NCBI RefSeq assembly: GCF_001758785.1
Contig: NZ_LROM01000093.1
Coordinates: 124,001-188,000, forward strand
DNA length: 64,000 bases
From: Duganella phyllosphaerae
GTDB lineage: Bacteria; Pseudomonadota; Gammaproteobacteria; Burkholderiales; Burkholderiaceae_D
Direction: 5' to 3'
The notes under the pieces are model-generated. The model made no database searches and had not been told where the DNA came from. It saw only the letters and a list, made by a program, of their open reading frames with translations. Positions 28,709-36,982 of the stretch are shown here, piece by piece (position 1 is the first letter of the stretch; the number at the start of each line of letters is the position of its first letter). Position numbers and translations under genes: made by a program.

Positions 28709-31453
28709 TTAGAACTTGTAATTCATACCCGCGATGACGGTACGGCCGTATTTCGCATATTCCAGCTGCTGGGCGCGGTCGCCGTTGTAGGTTTCGTACG
28801 CGGCGTTGCGCAGGTTGTTCACTTGCAGCACCAGCCCCACGCCCTTCATCGCACCGCTATTGAAGGTGTAGCCGATCTGGAAGTCGACAATGTTTTCACC
28901 GACGACATAACGCAGCGCGCGGTCGTTGGAGAAGTTGCCGATCTCGCCGACGAAGTCGGAACGGCGACGCTGGCTGACGCGAGTTTCGAAACCATCCTTC
29001 TCGTAGTAAGCGGTCAGGTTGGTCGTGCGCTTGGACAGACCCGGCAGCGGGATGTTGTTGCCGATGCTGCCGCTCGGATCTTCGATCGTGATCTTGCTGT
29101 CCGTGTAGGTGGCGCTAGCCGAAACACCGAAGCCGTCCAGGGTCTTGGTCAGCATGTTCAGCGGCATCGAGCCCGACAGTTCCACGCCTTTCAGGATACC
29201 GCCGTTGCCGTTGTAGGCAGCGCTGTAGTCACCGATGCGCGAACGCAGGGGCAGGCCATTGGTCATCACGAAATCTGCGGGGAAGTAGTTCGAGAAATCG
29301 GTACGACGGGTCTGGGTAAAAATGTACGTGTCGAGTTTTTTGAAGAACGCCGCTGCAGCAAAATAGGCCTTCTTGTCGAAGTACTTCTCGTACGAAATGT
29401 CGAACGCCTTGGCGCGCCATGGATCGAGCTGAGCATTGCCGCCGCTGGCGTTCGGTTCGCCCTTGGTGGTGTCGACGTTGATTTCCAGCGCCGAGCGCAA
29501 CTGGTCCACGCGCGGACGCGCCAGTTGCTTGGCCAGGGCCACGCGCACGGTTTGCTGACCCTCGAAGCCGAACGCCAGATTCATGCTCGGCAGGATGTCG
29601 GTGTAGCTCTTGCCATCGTGGATAGGCTGGATCTGGTTGGCGCCGGTCTTGGTGTTGTCCAGGTAGCGCGAGTCCGACGACTGCTTGGTGTTTTGCATCT
29701 GCACGCCGATGTTACCGCGCAGGCTGACCGCTGGCGACAGTTCCGCCTCGATATTGGCCTTGGCGAAGGTCGTGATGACCTTTTCGTTGACGGTCCACGC
29801 TTTCGGGATCAGGTAGGTCAGGTCTTCGCTCGGCAGGAACGACATGTACTGGCTGACGAAGCCCGGCACGTTCCAGGTCGGGATCGAACCGGCGCCGGCA
29901 AAGCCCAGGTCGACCGAACCATATTGCAGGTTGCCCGGCACGACCACCGGACCGCCGACCAGGTTGATGGCGCCTTCGGCCTGGCGCTTGCTCTTGCTGC
30001 GGTCGGCGTAGTTGACGCCGAAATCAAAGCTCGAGAATGCTTTTTCCAGGTCGCCCGAGGCACGCACATTGGCGGTCAGCTTGGCGCCTTTCAGTTCGTC
30101 TTCCACGCTCGGCACCTTGCCGTAACCGGAGCCGTAGATGGTGTTACCCACGTACAGGTTGTTCGAGTTGCTGTAGTCGAGGCCAGGCGTCAGCTGCGAG
30201 TAGCCACCGTTACCGTATCCAAGGTTGACCTTGTCCAGGATGGCCGATGCGCCGCCATTGCTGTACTGCAGATTGTTTTCCAGGCCGGTCTCGTTGCGCT
30301 TGGCCTTGGAGTAGTTGACGTCGCCGAAGATGGTCCAGTCACTCGACTTGTACTCGTTGCTCCAGCCGAAGGCGCGGATATCGTCCTTGCGCTTGTTGTA
30401 CATGCCGCGCACCAGCGGACGCACGTTGTTGAGCGTGCCGCCAGCGATGGTGCCGTTGTTGACAGTGACCGGGTTGTAGTTGGACTCGGACTGCTCGAGC
30501 GAGATTTCCAGCTGGTTGGCGGTCTCTTCAGCCTTGAAGCGCGACGCGTACACGTCGACGATGCTGGTCCATTGCTTGTTCGGACGGTACTGCAACACGC
30601 CCATCAGGCCGTCGCGTTCGTTACGGCCGCTGCGGGCCACCGCCTTGATGCCGTTCGAGGCAAACGTGCCCGCTGGCAGGCCATTGCGCGCATCGCGCTT
30701 CCATGGCTCGTACAGGCCGGTCTCGTTGGACAGGATCGGGGTTTCCAGGCGAGCGTAGCCCAGTGCCACGCCGATGGTGCGGCCGGCAAACTGGTCAATA
30801 TAGCTGGCCGAAAAGCGGGTGCCGGTGTCCTTGGCGTTACCGATCTTGCCCAGCGAATTTTTTTCGCCACGTGCATTGAGCGCCACGGTGCGACCGGAGA
30901 ACGCCAGCGGACGCACGGTCTGCATGTCGATGGTGCCCGACAGACCCTGACCGACCAGGCCGGCGTCCGGAGTTTTGTACACGGTCACGCCCGACATCAG
31001 CTCCGACGGATACTGGTCGAACTCGACGCTGCGGTTGTCGCCGGTGGAGACTTGCTCGCGGCCGTTCAACAAGGTGGTTGAAAAGTCCGGCGACAGGCCG
31101 CGCACACTGATCACCTGGGCACGACCGGCCACGCGCTGGGCCGACAGGCCCGGCAAGCGCGAGATCGACTCGGCGATACTGACGTCGGGCAGCTTGCCGA
31201 TGTCTTCGGCGGAGATCGCCTCGACGATGGAATTCGAATCTTTTTTGACCGAGATGGCGTCCTCGATACCGCGACGGATACCGGACACGACCACGGAGGC
31301 GATCGGCGCCTGGGCTGCGGCCGGAGCTTCCTCGGCAGGCGCGTTCTGGGCGAAAGCCGGCATGGCGAAGGCGGCGACAAACAACGCGCACCCCGCTGCG
31401 ACCGGATTGAGTTGGAAGGCAGCTGCGCTGCGCTGGTTGGCGAAGATACTCAT
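28709..31453 (-). CDS. TonB-dependent outer-membrane receptor, probably for maltodextrin
   Basis: A 914-residue receptor. Signal peptide about 1-35 (PAFAQ), TonB-box-like IASVVVSGIRR near 50-60, plug domain about 60-180 (SNSIVEAISAEDIGKLPDVSIAESISRLPG, ISVRGL, GQGLSGTIDMQT) and a 22-strand barrel ending in aromatic F (AGMNYKF). It takes up substrates above porin size using TonB energy. The plug style is that of Caulobacter/Xanthomonas carbohydrate receptors, and its neighbours degrade starch, so maltodextrin is the likely ligand. GAGGGG precedes the ATG. Two HexR-like sites lie upstream. Confidence 0.93.
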   Translation of the reverse strand: MSIFANQRSAAAFQLNPVAAGCALFVAAFAMPAFAQNAPAEEAPAAAQAPIASVVVSGIRRGIEDAISVKKDSNSIVEAISAEDIGKLPDVSIAESISRLPGLSAQRVAGRAQVISVRGLSPDFSTTLLNGREQVSTGDNRSVEFDQYPSELMSGVTVYKTPDAGLVGQGLSGTIDMQTVRPLAFSGRTVALNARGEKNSLGKIGNAKDTGTRFSASYIDQFAGRTIGVALGYARLETPILSNETGLYEPWKRDARNGLPAGTFASNGIKAVARSGRNERDGLMGVLQYRPNKQWTSIVDVYASRFKAEETANQLEISLEQSESNYNPVTVNNGTIAGGTLNNVRPLVRGMYNKRKDDIRAFGWSNEYKSSDWTIFGDVNYSKAKRNETGLENNLQYSNGGASAILDKVNLGYGNGGYSQLTPGLDYSNSNNLYVGNTIYGSGYGKVPSVEDELKGAKLTANVRASGDLEKAFSSFDFGVNYADRSKSKRQAEGAINLVGGPVVVPGNLQYGSVDLGFAGAGSIPTWNVPGFVSQYMSFLPSEDLTYLIPKAWTVNEKVITTFAKANIEAELSPAVSLRGNIGVQMQNTKQSSDSRYLDNTKTGANQIQPIHDGKSYTDILPSMNLAFGFEGQQTVRVALAKQLARPRVDQLRSALEINVDTTKGEPNASGGNAQLDPWRAKAFDISYEKYFDKKAYFAAAAFFKKLDTYIFTQTRRTDFSNYFPADFVMTNGLPLRSRIGDYSAAYNGNGGILKGVELSGSMPLNMLTKTLDGFGVSASATYTDSKITIEDPSGSIGNNIPLPGLSKRTTNLTAYYEKDGFETRVSQRRRSDFVGEIGNFSNDRALRYVVGENIVDFQIGYTFNSGAMKGVGLVLQVNNLRNAAYETYNGDRAQQLEYAKYGRTVIAGMNYKF

Positions 31454-31487
31454 TGATGTCCCCTCTACACGACACTGATAATTTCCC

Positions 31488-31504
31488 TGTAGTCAGCGAC
31501 TACA
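31488..31504. promoter_or_regulatory. perfect palindrome in the receptor leader (site G)
   Basis: TGTAGTCAGCGACTACA has 7-bp perfect arms and carries both half-sites TGTAGT and ACTACA, though with 5 rather than 3 central bases. It lies 34 bases before the receptor start, downstream of the promoter carrying site F. Confidence 0.65.
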
Positions 31505-31549
31505 TGAGAACCAAGAAAAATAACGTTCTAAAGACGTTCCGGAGCGAAT

Positions 31550-31577
31550 TTTGTACTAAAACTAGATTCAATGTCAA
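31550..31577 (-). promoter_or_regulatory. receptor promoter with operator in the spacer (site F)
   Basis: Minus strand: TTGACA (31577-31572), 16-base spacer, TACAAA (31555-31550). TGTACT-AAA-ACTAGA (31552-31566 on the plus strand) lies in the spacer and over the -10, matching the motif in 10 of 12 arm positions. Confidence 0.65.
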
Positions 31578-31660
31578 TTGAACTTCCTGCCAGCTACAGT
31601 TTAAGAGCGGCGCTACGTAAGGCCTCACTGTGCACGCAACGATTCTCGTTGTATTTCAGC

Positions 31661-31697
31661 TACAATGATTCGTACAGACATCTGTAGCAGAACTACA
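31661..31697 (+). promoter_or_regulatory. -10 box and HexR-like operator ahead of the six-hairpin glycosidase (site H)
   Basis: TACAAT (31661-31666) is a good -10 box. TGTAGC-AGA-ACTACA (31683-31697) matches the motif at every arm position and falls just after the predicted start of transcription, as at site B. No convincing -35 box. Confidence 0.65.
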
Positions 31698-31799
31698 TTT
31701 TTCTATAAAAAATCACATATTTCTGAAAGCAAATGTCAGAAAGCCGTGTTTCATAAAATCGCCGTGGAGCAAGACCATGAGCGGCAACGGAGAACATTG

Positions 31800-34340
31800 A
31801 TGAACGCCAAACAATTGCAATGGGGAGCGCTTGGCGCCGCCCTGTCCCTGGCCCTGCCCGCCTTGGCGCAGACCCCCGCCAGCGGCGCCGCCACCTACCC
31901 CGCCTGGGACGGCCACCACAACACCGTGCGCTACGCGACGCCCGACGCCGACGCCGCGCTGCGCAGTTACACGCAAACCACCACCCAGCGGGTGCGCCAG
32001 GGCGAGACTCTCGACGGCAAGCAGAAGACCACTTATGCTGAAACAGCGCAGATGCCTACCGTACGCAGCGGCAATCTGGCCTTCGACGCGCTGTTCGCGC
32101 TGGCGGGCACGGAAATGCAGCGTAACGCGGTGAGCCAGATCCAGGATGGCAGCTACAACGGCGGCCAGCCGATCGCTTGCAACTGCTTCAAGACCGGCGA
32201 GCTGTGGCACTACGTGTGGACCCGCGATCTGTCGTACGCGGCCGCGCTGTCGCTCGCCATGCTCGACCCGCAACGCGTGCGCAATTCGCTGGAATTCAAA
32301 CTGGCCGGCTACCGCGAAGGGGTGACGCCCGGCCCCGACGTGGCCGGCACGGCCGACGGCCTGCAAATCGTCCAGGATACGGGCAGCGGCGGCAGCTGGC
32401 CGGTCAGCACCGACCGCATGAGCTGGGCATTCGGCGCCGACGAGGCCCTGAAGGCGCTGGCACCGGCCGAGCGCCAGGACTTCGCCGTCACGGCCCTGAA
32501 AGCCTTGCGTAACACGCTCGAGAACGACCGCTTGGCCGCTTTCGACCAGGCCGACGGGCTGTACACCGGCGAACAATCGTTCCTCGACTGGCGCGAGCAG
32601 AGCTATGCCGCCTGGATTCCCACAGACCTCGCCAGCATGGCTACGTCCAAAGCACTGTCCACCAACGTTGCCCATTACCAGGCGCTCACCCTGGCTGCCA
32701 AACTCGCGCGCGAACAAGGCGTGCCGGCAGTGGCCACGCGCTACCAGGGGTGGTCTGCCGACCTCAAGGCTGCCATCAACCGCCGCTTCTGGCAGGCCGA
32801 CGCCGGCATGTACAGCAGCCTGACCGCCGGCCATTTCGACGGCGCGGCGCTCTACAAGTACGACTGGCTGGGACAGTCGCTGGCCATCATCCACGGCATC
32901 GCCGACACCGCACAGGCGCAAAGCATCCTGGCCCACTACCCGCACGGGCCGATGGGGGCGCCGGTGATTTTCCCGCAACAGCAGGGCGTGTCGATATACC
33001 ACAACCGCGCCATGTGGCCTTTCGTCACCGCGCACGGCCTGCGCGCGGCCGCCATGACCGGCAACGTGGCCGTGGCCGACGCCGCCTACGACACGCTGCT
33101 GCGCGGCGCCGCGCTCAACCTGTCTAACATGGAAAACTTCGAATGGCTGTCCGGCGAGCCGCTGCTGGCCGACAAGCAGGCGCAAGCGGACCTGAGCGGG
33201 CCGGTCGTCAATTCACGCCAGATGCTGTGGTCGATCGGGGGCTACCTCGGCATGGTGGTCGGTGAGATCTTCGGCGTGCGCACCACCGATACCGGCATCG
33301 TCCTGCATCCGTTCGTGACCGCCAAGCTGCGCCGCGTAGCATTGGGCGCCACCGACACGGCTACCCTGAACAACCTGCAACTGCGCGGCAAGCGCCTGCA
33401 GGTTCGGCTGCTGCTGCCACCTGTCGCCACCGCCCCGGCCGGCCGCCAGGGTTATTACGCCATTGACGGCGTCACGGTGAACGGCCAGCCTGCCGGCACT
33501 GCGCTGGACTGGTCGGCGCTGGCGGATGACAACCTGATCGAGATCCGCCTGGGCCAGCTGTTGCCGGGCCAGCAAGTCATCCGCCGCGTGGACGGCAAGC
33601 CGAACCAGGCCGATCCCGCGCTGTACGCGCCGTTCGAGCCGGCCGCCACCATGAGCACCAGCCATGCCAACGGAACCCCGACAGTACGCATTACCTACCC
33701 CGGTGACAGCACAGGCGTGGTGTACAACATTTACCGCGACGGCCAACCGGTGGCGCAGGGCCTGACCGCCAGCACCTGGACCGACCGCGTACCGGTCAAA
33801 GGCGGCAACGCGTGCTACGCGGTGGAAGCCGTGTACACCAGCTCAGGCAACCGCAGTCACCACAGCGCGCCGATGTGTGCTCAAGCCGGCCAGACCATCG
33901 GCGCCGCCGTGCACAACATTCGCATCACCCGCGGCGGTGCATATGTACTGCAACTGCTATATCGCAATACCGCGCACCAGATCAACCTTGGCATCACCGG
34001 CAGCGTCAAATGGCTGGCACTCAAGGATCGCACCGGGCGGGAGGTGACTGGAGGTGTAGTACAAATGCCACACTCACCGGAACGCGCCGGATCGTCGTAT
34101 TCGACACCATTGCGCGTCAGCCTGAAGGCCGGAAACTATCAATTCGAACTGCGTGACTTCTATAACATGAGCTATTTGCAGAGCAATGCCACATATGGAG
34201 ACGCTGGCGGCATCAGAGGACCGTTGAACCGCGCCGATCTCCAGGGGGTGCACATCATGCCAGCGCCGTCGCTGCCTGGCGCACGCACCGCGGTGCAATC
34301 TCACGGCAAAACCGCCAATGTGTTGCAAAAAAATAAGTAA
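31800..34340 (+). CDS. secreted six-hairpin glycosidase, glucoamylase/GH15- or GH63-like
   Basis: An 846-residue exported protein; signal peptide about 1-22 (ALPALAQT). Residues about 80-520 look like an (alpha/alpha)6 barrel: GELWHYVWTRDLSYAAALSL, TGSGGSWPVSTDRMSWAFGADEAL, FLDWREQSY, MYSSLTAGHFDGAALYKYDWLGQS and SIYHNRAMWPF are typical of six-hairpin glycosidases, with several acidic candidates but no assignable catalytic pair. A sugar-binding-like beta domain follows, then an Fn3-like stretch near 645-700 (VYNIYRDGQPV) and a C-terminal beta domain. Starch-derived substrate is inferred from context and operator. GGAG lies 7 bases before ATG 31800. Confidence 0.72.
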   Translation: MNAKQLQWGALGAALSLALPALAQTPASGAATYPAWDGHHNTVRYATPDADAALRSYTQTTTQRVRQGETLDGKQKTTYAETAQMPTVRSGNLAFDALFALAGTEMQRNAVSQIQDGSYNGGQPIACNCFKTGELWHYVWTRDLSYAAALSLAMLDPQRVRNSLEFKLAGYREGVTPGPDVAGTADGLQIVQDTGSGGSWPVSTDRMSWAFGADEALKALAPAERQDFAVTALKALRNTLENDRLAAFDQADGLYTGEQSFLDWREQSYAAWIPTDLASMATSKALSTNVAHYQALTLAAKLAREQGVPAVATRYQGWSADLKAAINRRFWQADAGMYSSLTAGHFDGAALYKYDWLGQSLAIIHGIADTAQAQSILAHYPHGPMGAPVIFPQQQGVSIYHNRAMWPFVTAHGLRAAAMTGNVAVADAAYDTLLRGAALNLSNMENFEWLSGEPLLADKQAQADLSGPVVNSRQMLWSIGGYLGMVVGEIFGVRTTDTGIVLHPFVTAKLRRVALGATDTATLNNLQLRGKRLQVRLLLPPVATAPAGRQGYYAIDGVTVNGQPAGTALDWSALADDNLIEIRLGQLLPGQQVIRRVDGKPNQADPALYAPFEPAATMSTSHANGTPTVRITYPGDSTGVVYNIYRDGQPVAQGLTASTWTDRVPVKGGNACYAVEAVYTSSGNRSHHSAPMCAQAGQTIGAAVHNIRITRGGAYVLQLLYRNTAHQINLGITGSVKWLALKDRTGREVTGGVVQMPHSPERAGSSYSTPLRVSLKAGNYQFELRDFYNMSYLQSNATYGDAGGIRGPLNRADLQGVHIMPAPSLPGARTAVQSHGKTANVLQKNK

Positions 34341-34406
34341 TAGCGTAAAAACCACATCGAGTTATCAATAATCACTTGCAATTTGGAAATTATTCTTCAG
34401 TTCCAA

Positions 34407-34434
34407 TTGATTGATGAATAAAAGCCGGTACAAT
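34407..34434 (+). promoter_or_regulatory. promoter of the small exported protein
   Basis: TTGATT, 16-base spacer, TACAAT, with a TTGGAA-N12-TTCCAA inverted repeat (34383-34406) immediately upstream of the -35 box that could bind an activator. Confidence 0.55.
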
Positions 34435-34480
34435 GTTTATCGTAGTCGAGATGTCTCTTTACTCACCTTCAAGGACCAAC

Positions 34481-34732
34481 ATGAAAAAAATCGCTATCAC
34501 CGCCGCAGTTCTGGCATTCGCCGCTGGCCAAGCTTTCGCTCAAACCGCACCTGCGACCACCCCAACCCCAGCACCAGCTCCAGCAGCAGCTGGCGTTGGC
34601 GCTGCCGGCACCGCTGGCCTGAGCACCGGCGCTCTGGTTGCTATCGGCGCAGCCGTAGCAGCTGTTGGCGCTGCTGCTTCGGATTCGAACTCCGGCACCA
34701 CCCACCACGCTACCAGCCACCACGCTCGTTAA
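34481..34732 (+). CDS. small exported Ala-rich protein of unknown function
   Basis: An 83-residue protein. Signal peptide about 1-20 (KKIAITAAVLAFAAGQAFA), Thr/Pro/Ala-rich stretch, one Gly/Ala-rich hydrophobic segment (LSTGALVAIGAAVAAVGAAA) and a short Ser/His tail (THHATSHHAR). I recognise no family. ATG 34481 has AAGGA upstream; an earlier in-frame ATG would bury the signal. It has its own promoter and strong terminator, so it is monocistronic and possibly abundant. It stands at the border between the starch and polysaccharide loci. Confidence 0.75.
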   Translation: MKKIAITAAVLAFAAGQAFAQTAPATTPTPAPAPAAAGVGAAGTAGLSTGALVAIGAAVAAVGAAASDSNSGTTHHATSHHAR

Positions 34733-34780
34733 TTACTGCGGTTGTTACCGTGCCACGTTGTACGGTAATAATCCGTTTCT

Positions 34781-34820
34781 GCGGCCGGCCCTTTGGGCCG
34801 GCCGCTGTTTTCTTGTTTTC
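34781..34820 (+). terminator. strong Rho-independent terminator
   Basis: GCGGCCGGCCC, loop TTT, GGGCCGGCCGC, then TGTTTTCTTGTTTT. It ends the small-protein transcript; the T-rich tail runs almost to the dgkA start. Confidence 0.92.
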
Positions 34821-34823
34821 CCC

Positions 34824-35180
34824 ATGAAAAACCAGCCCTTCTACAGGCGCCTCGGGTTTGCGTGGCATGGCATCATAAGTGCATGGCGCACCGAAATGAG
34901 TATGCGCCAGCAGTCTGTCGCCGCCGTGGGTGTCGTCATCACCCTGCTATGGCTGCGCCCCGCCCCCATTTGGTGGGCCCTGCTGTTGCTCAATTGCGGC
35001 CTGGTACTCGCCGCCGAGTTGTTCAATAGCGCGCTCGAACATGCGCTCGACCATTTGCATCCCGGCCCCCACCCCGCCATCGGTTTGGCGAAAGACTGTG
35101 CAGCAGGCGCTGTACTGCTACTAAGCATCACCGGCGTTATTTTATTCACATGCTTTTTGTGCGAAATATTTGCTATTTGA
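34824..35180 (+). CDS. dgkA: diacylglycerol kinase, DgkA family
   Basis: A 118-residue inner-membrane enzyme with three predicted helices, the normal size. It phosphorylates diacylglycerol (or undecaprenol in related enzymes) with ATP. The signature AAELFNSALEHALDHLHPG and GLAKDCAAGAVLLL carries the catalytic Glu and the Asn/Lys/Asp residues of the family. ATG 34824 matches the usual N-terminus; no good ribosome-binding site is seen because the terminator T-tract is directly upstream, so translation may rely on a promoter I cannot place. Next to WbaP, a lipid-carrier role is possible. Confidence 0.88.
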   Translation: MKNQPFYRRLGFAWHGIISAWRTEMSMRQQSVAAVGVVITLLWLRPAPIWWALLLLNCGLVLAAELFNSALEHALDHLHPGPHPAIGLAKDCAAGAVLLLSITGVILFTCFLCEIFAI

Positions 35181-35282
35181 CACAGACGTGTTGCGCCGCA
35201 ACATCGCTCGCTTAACAAATAAAGAATGTTACATGAGCGAAATTGCGGACGCTGCCCACGACAAGTACAATGCCTTAACGTT

Positions 35283-35427
35283 TAAATTTCTTTTTTCAAC
35301 AACAAACTGAAGCGGTCACATGATCGTATTTGATACCGTGATTCCACACACCAGCGGCGTAGGCCGTCGTAGCCAGCAACATGCAACGCGCGCACAAGCC
35401 GCCAATTCCGGCGTAAATTTCTTTTTT
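35283..35427 (+). repeat. 14-bp direct repeat in the wbaP leader
   Basis: TAAATTTCTTTTTT occurs at 35283-35296 and again at 35414-35427, 131 bases apart, flanking the 42-codon leader frame. It may be a paired protein-binding or RNA element controlling wbaP, or chance in A+T-rich DNA. Confidence 0.45.
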
Positions 35428-35448
35428 GCCGGGGGTAGCAACGCATGA
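35320..35448 (+). CDS. possible 42-codon leader ORF overlapping wbaP
   Basis: An open frame of 42 codons beginning MIVFDTVIPHTSG and ending FFFAGGSNA. Its stop overlaps the wbaP start in an ATGA junction, the geometry of translational coupling. Its ribosome-binding site is poor (GAAGCGG). No family recognised. It could be a regulatory leader peptide or a chance frame. Confidence 0.3.
   Translation: MIVFDTVIPHTSGVGRRSQQHATRAQAANSGVNFFFAGGSNA
35431..35439 (+). promoter_or_regulatory. ops-like element ahead of wbaP
   Basis: GGGGGTAGC differs by one base from the ops core GGCGGTAGC recognised by RfaH-type NusG paralogues in polysaccharide leaders. It follows a CCGGC...GCCGG dyad and doubles as the ribosome-binding region of wbaP, which by itself could explain the G-run. 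Confidence 0.25.
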
Positions 35449-36905
35449 AGCCCATAGACGCATTCCTTTTGCCGAGCAAGGCATGGCATGCCAGTAAGGT
35501 TGCCGAGCGAAATTTGCTTCTTGGCAGCGACCTGCTGGCGATGGCGCTGACCACCGCGCTTACCCATGCCTTGATGCTGCTTATGGACATCTCGGCCGCT
35601 GCCAGCATCAATGGCGCATTGGCATCGTTATACCTCTCGCCGCTGGCACTGGTGATTTTCTGGACCCAGGGTCATTACAGCAAACGCAAGCCTTATGCCC
35701 GCGAAGTGCGCGAATTGCTGCACGCGTGTGCCGGCTTGCTGCTGGCCCAAGTGGCGCTGGCATTTTTCAGCGGATTGGAAACGCCCCGCCTGTTGCCATT
35801 GTTGCAGTGGACCTTGGCACCTATTATTCTGCTGAGCCTGCGCGCAATCCTGAAATTCACCTTGTTGCGGAACGGTAGCTGGAGCCGTCCGATGGTTATC
35901 GTCGGCACCGGCGCCAACGCACGCGAAACCGCGCGCGTGTTCGAAGCCGAACGCCTGATGGGCTACCACCTGATCGCGTTCCTGGACCTGCCAGGCAGCG
36001 CTCCTACAGCGGCCCAATATCACGATCGCCGCGGTCGCTCGGTGCCATGCCTGCACCTTGGTTCACAAACCGGCATCACCCTTAAACAGCTCGGCTCTCC
36101 GCACGTGGTGCTGGCGCTCGATCAGGGCGGGATGGAATCTTCGCAAACATTGATCCAGCAATTGAATCGCGACTGTCCAAACCTGCAAATCGTGCCGTCG
36201 TTGCGCGGCTTGCCGCTACACGGCATGTCGATCAACCATTTTTTTGCGCACGACATTATGGTGCTGGGCATGCGCAATAACTTGGCTCAGCGCGGTCCGC
36301 AAATGCTCAAGCGCGCATTTGATGTGTTCTGCTCCGCCATTCTGTTGGCCATGACGTCACCGTTGTTCCTGTGGGTGGCGATCCAGGTCAAGCTGGGTGG
36401 CGGGGGCGGCGTGTTCTTCGGCCACATGCGCGTCGGCCAGAACGGCGTGCCTTTCCCTTGCTATAAGTTCCGCACCATGGCAGTGAACGCCGATGTGCTG
36501 CTGAAGGAATTGCTGGCAAACGACCCTGCGGCCCGCGAAGAATGGGAGCGTGATTTCAAGCTTAAAAACGATCCGCGCGTGACGAAGATCGGCCGCTTCC
36601 TGCGCAAGACCAGTCTCGATGAACTGCCACAGCTGTGGAATGTGCTCAAAGGTCAGATGAGCCTGGTAGGCCCACGCCCGGTGATCCAGGCCGAGCTTGA
36701 ACGCTACGGCGATCAGGTCGAGTATTATCTGGAAGCACGCCCAGGCATTACGGGCCTGTGGCAAACCAGCGGTCGCAACGACGTCAGCTATGAAACCCGC
36801 GTCAATCTTGATGTCTGGTACGTGAAGAACTGGTCGATATTCACAGATCTGGTGATCCTGATCAGGACCTTCAAAGTACTGGTGGTTAAGGAAGGCGCTT
36901 ACTAG
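35445..36905 (+). CDS. wbaP: undecaprenyl-phosphate sugar-1-phosphate transferase (WbaP family)
   Basis: A 486-residue polyprenol-phosphate hexose-1-phosphate transferase that starts repeat-unit assembly by placing a sugar phosphate on undecaprenyl phosphate at the inner membrane. Four predicted N-terminal membrane helices (about 20-150), a nucleotide-fold middle domain (MVIVGTGANARETARVFEAE), a fifth hydrophobic segment near 290-315 (FDVFCSAILLAMTSPLFLWVAI) and the catalytic domain with CYKFRTM, DELPQLWNVLKGQMSLVGPRP and ARPGITGLWQ. Galactose is the classical substrate; glucose is possible. G-rich site upstream overlaps an ops-like element. Confidence 0.94.
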   Translation: MKPIDAFLLPSKAWHASKVAERNLLLGSDLLAMALTTALTHALMLLMDISAAASINGALASLYLSPLALVIFWTQGHYSKRKPYAREVRELLHACAGLLLAQVALAFFSGLETPRLLPLLQWTLAPIILLSLRAILKFTLLRNGSWSRPMVIVGTGANARETARVFEAERLMGYHLIAFLDLPGSAPTAAQYHDRRGRSVPCLHLGSQTGITLKQLGSPHVVLALDQGGMESSQTLIQQLNRDCPNLQIVPSLRGLPLHGMSINHFFAHDIMVLGMRNNLAQRGPQMLKRAFDVFCSAILLAMTSPLFLWVAIQVKLGGGGGVFFGHMRVGQNGVPFPCYKFRTMAVNADVLLKELLANDPAAREEWERDFKLKNDPRVTKIGRFLRKTSLDELPQLWNVLKGQMSLVGPRPVIQAELERYGDQVEYYLEARPGITGLWQTSGRNDVSYETRVNLDVWYVKNWSIFTDLVILIRTFKVLVVKEGAY

Positions 36906-36982
36906 CCAGCCAATCTAGCCAGGAATGGCCCACTTTGCGCCTGTAGTCGGGCGCTTTGTCATTATTAATCGTATGGAATACT

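Noticed and set aside
28823..31081. 752-codon frame opposite the TonB receptor
   Set aside because: Shadow frame; the receptor reading is supported by signal peptide, plug and barrel end.
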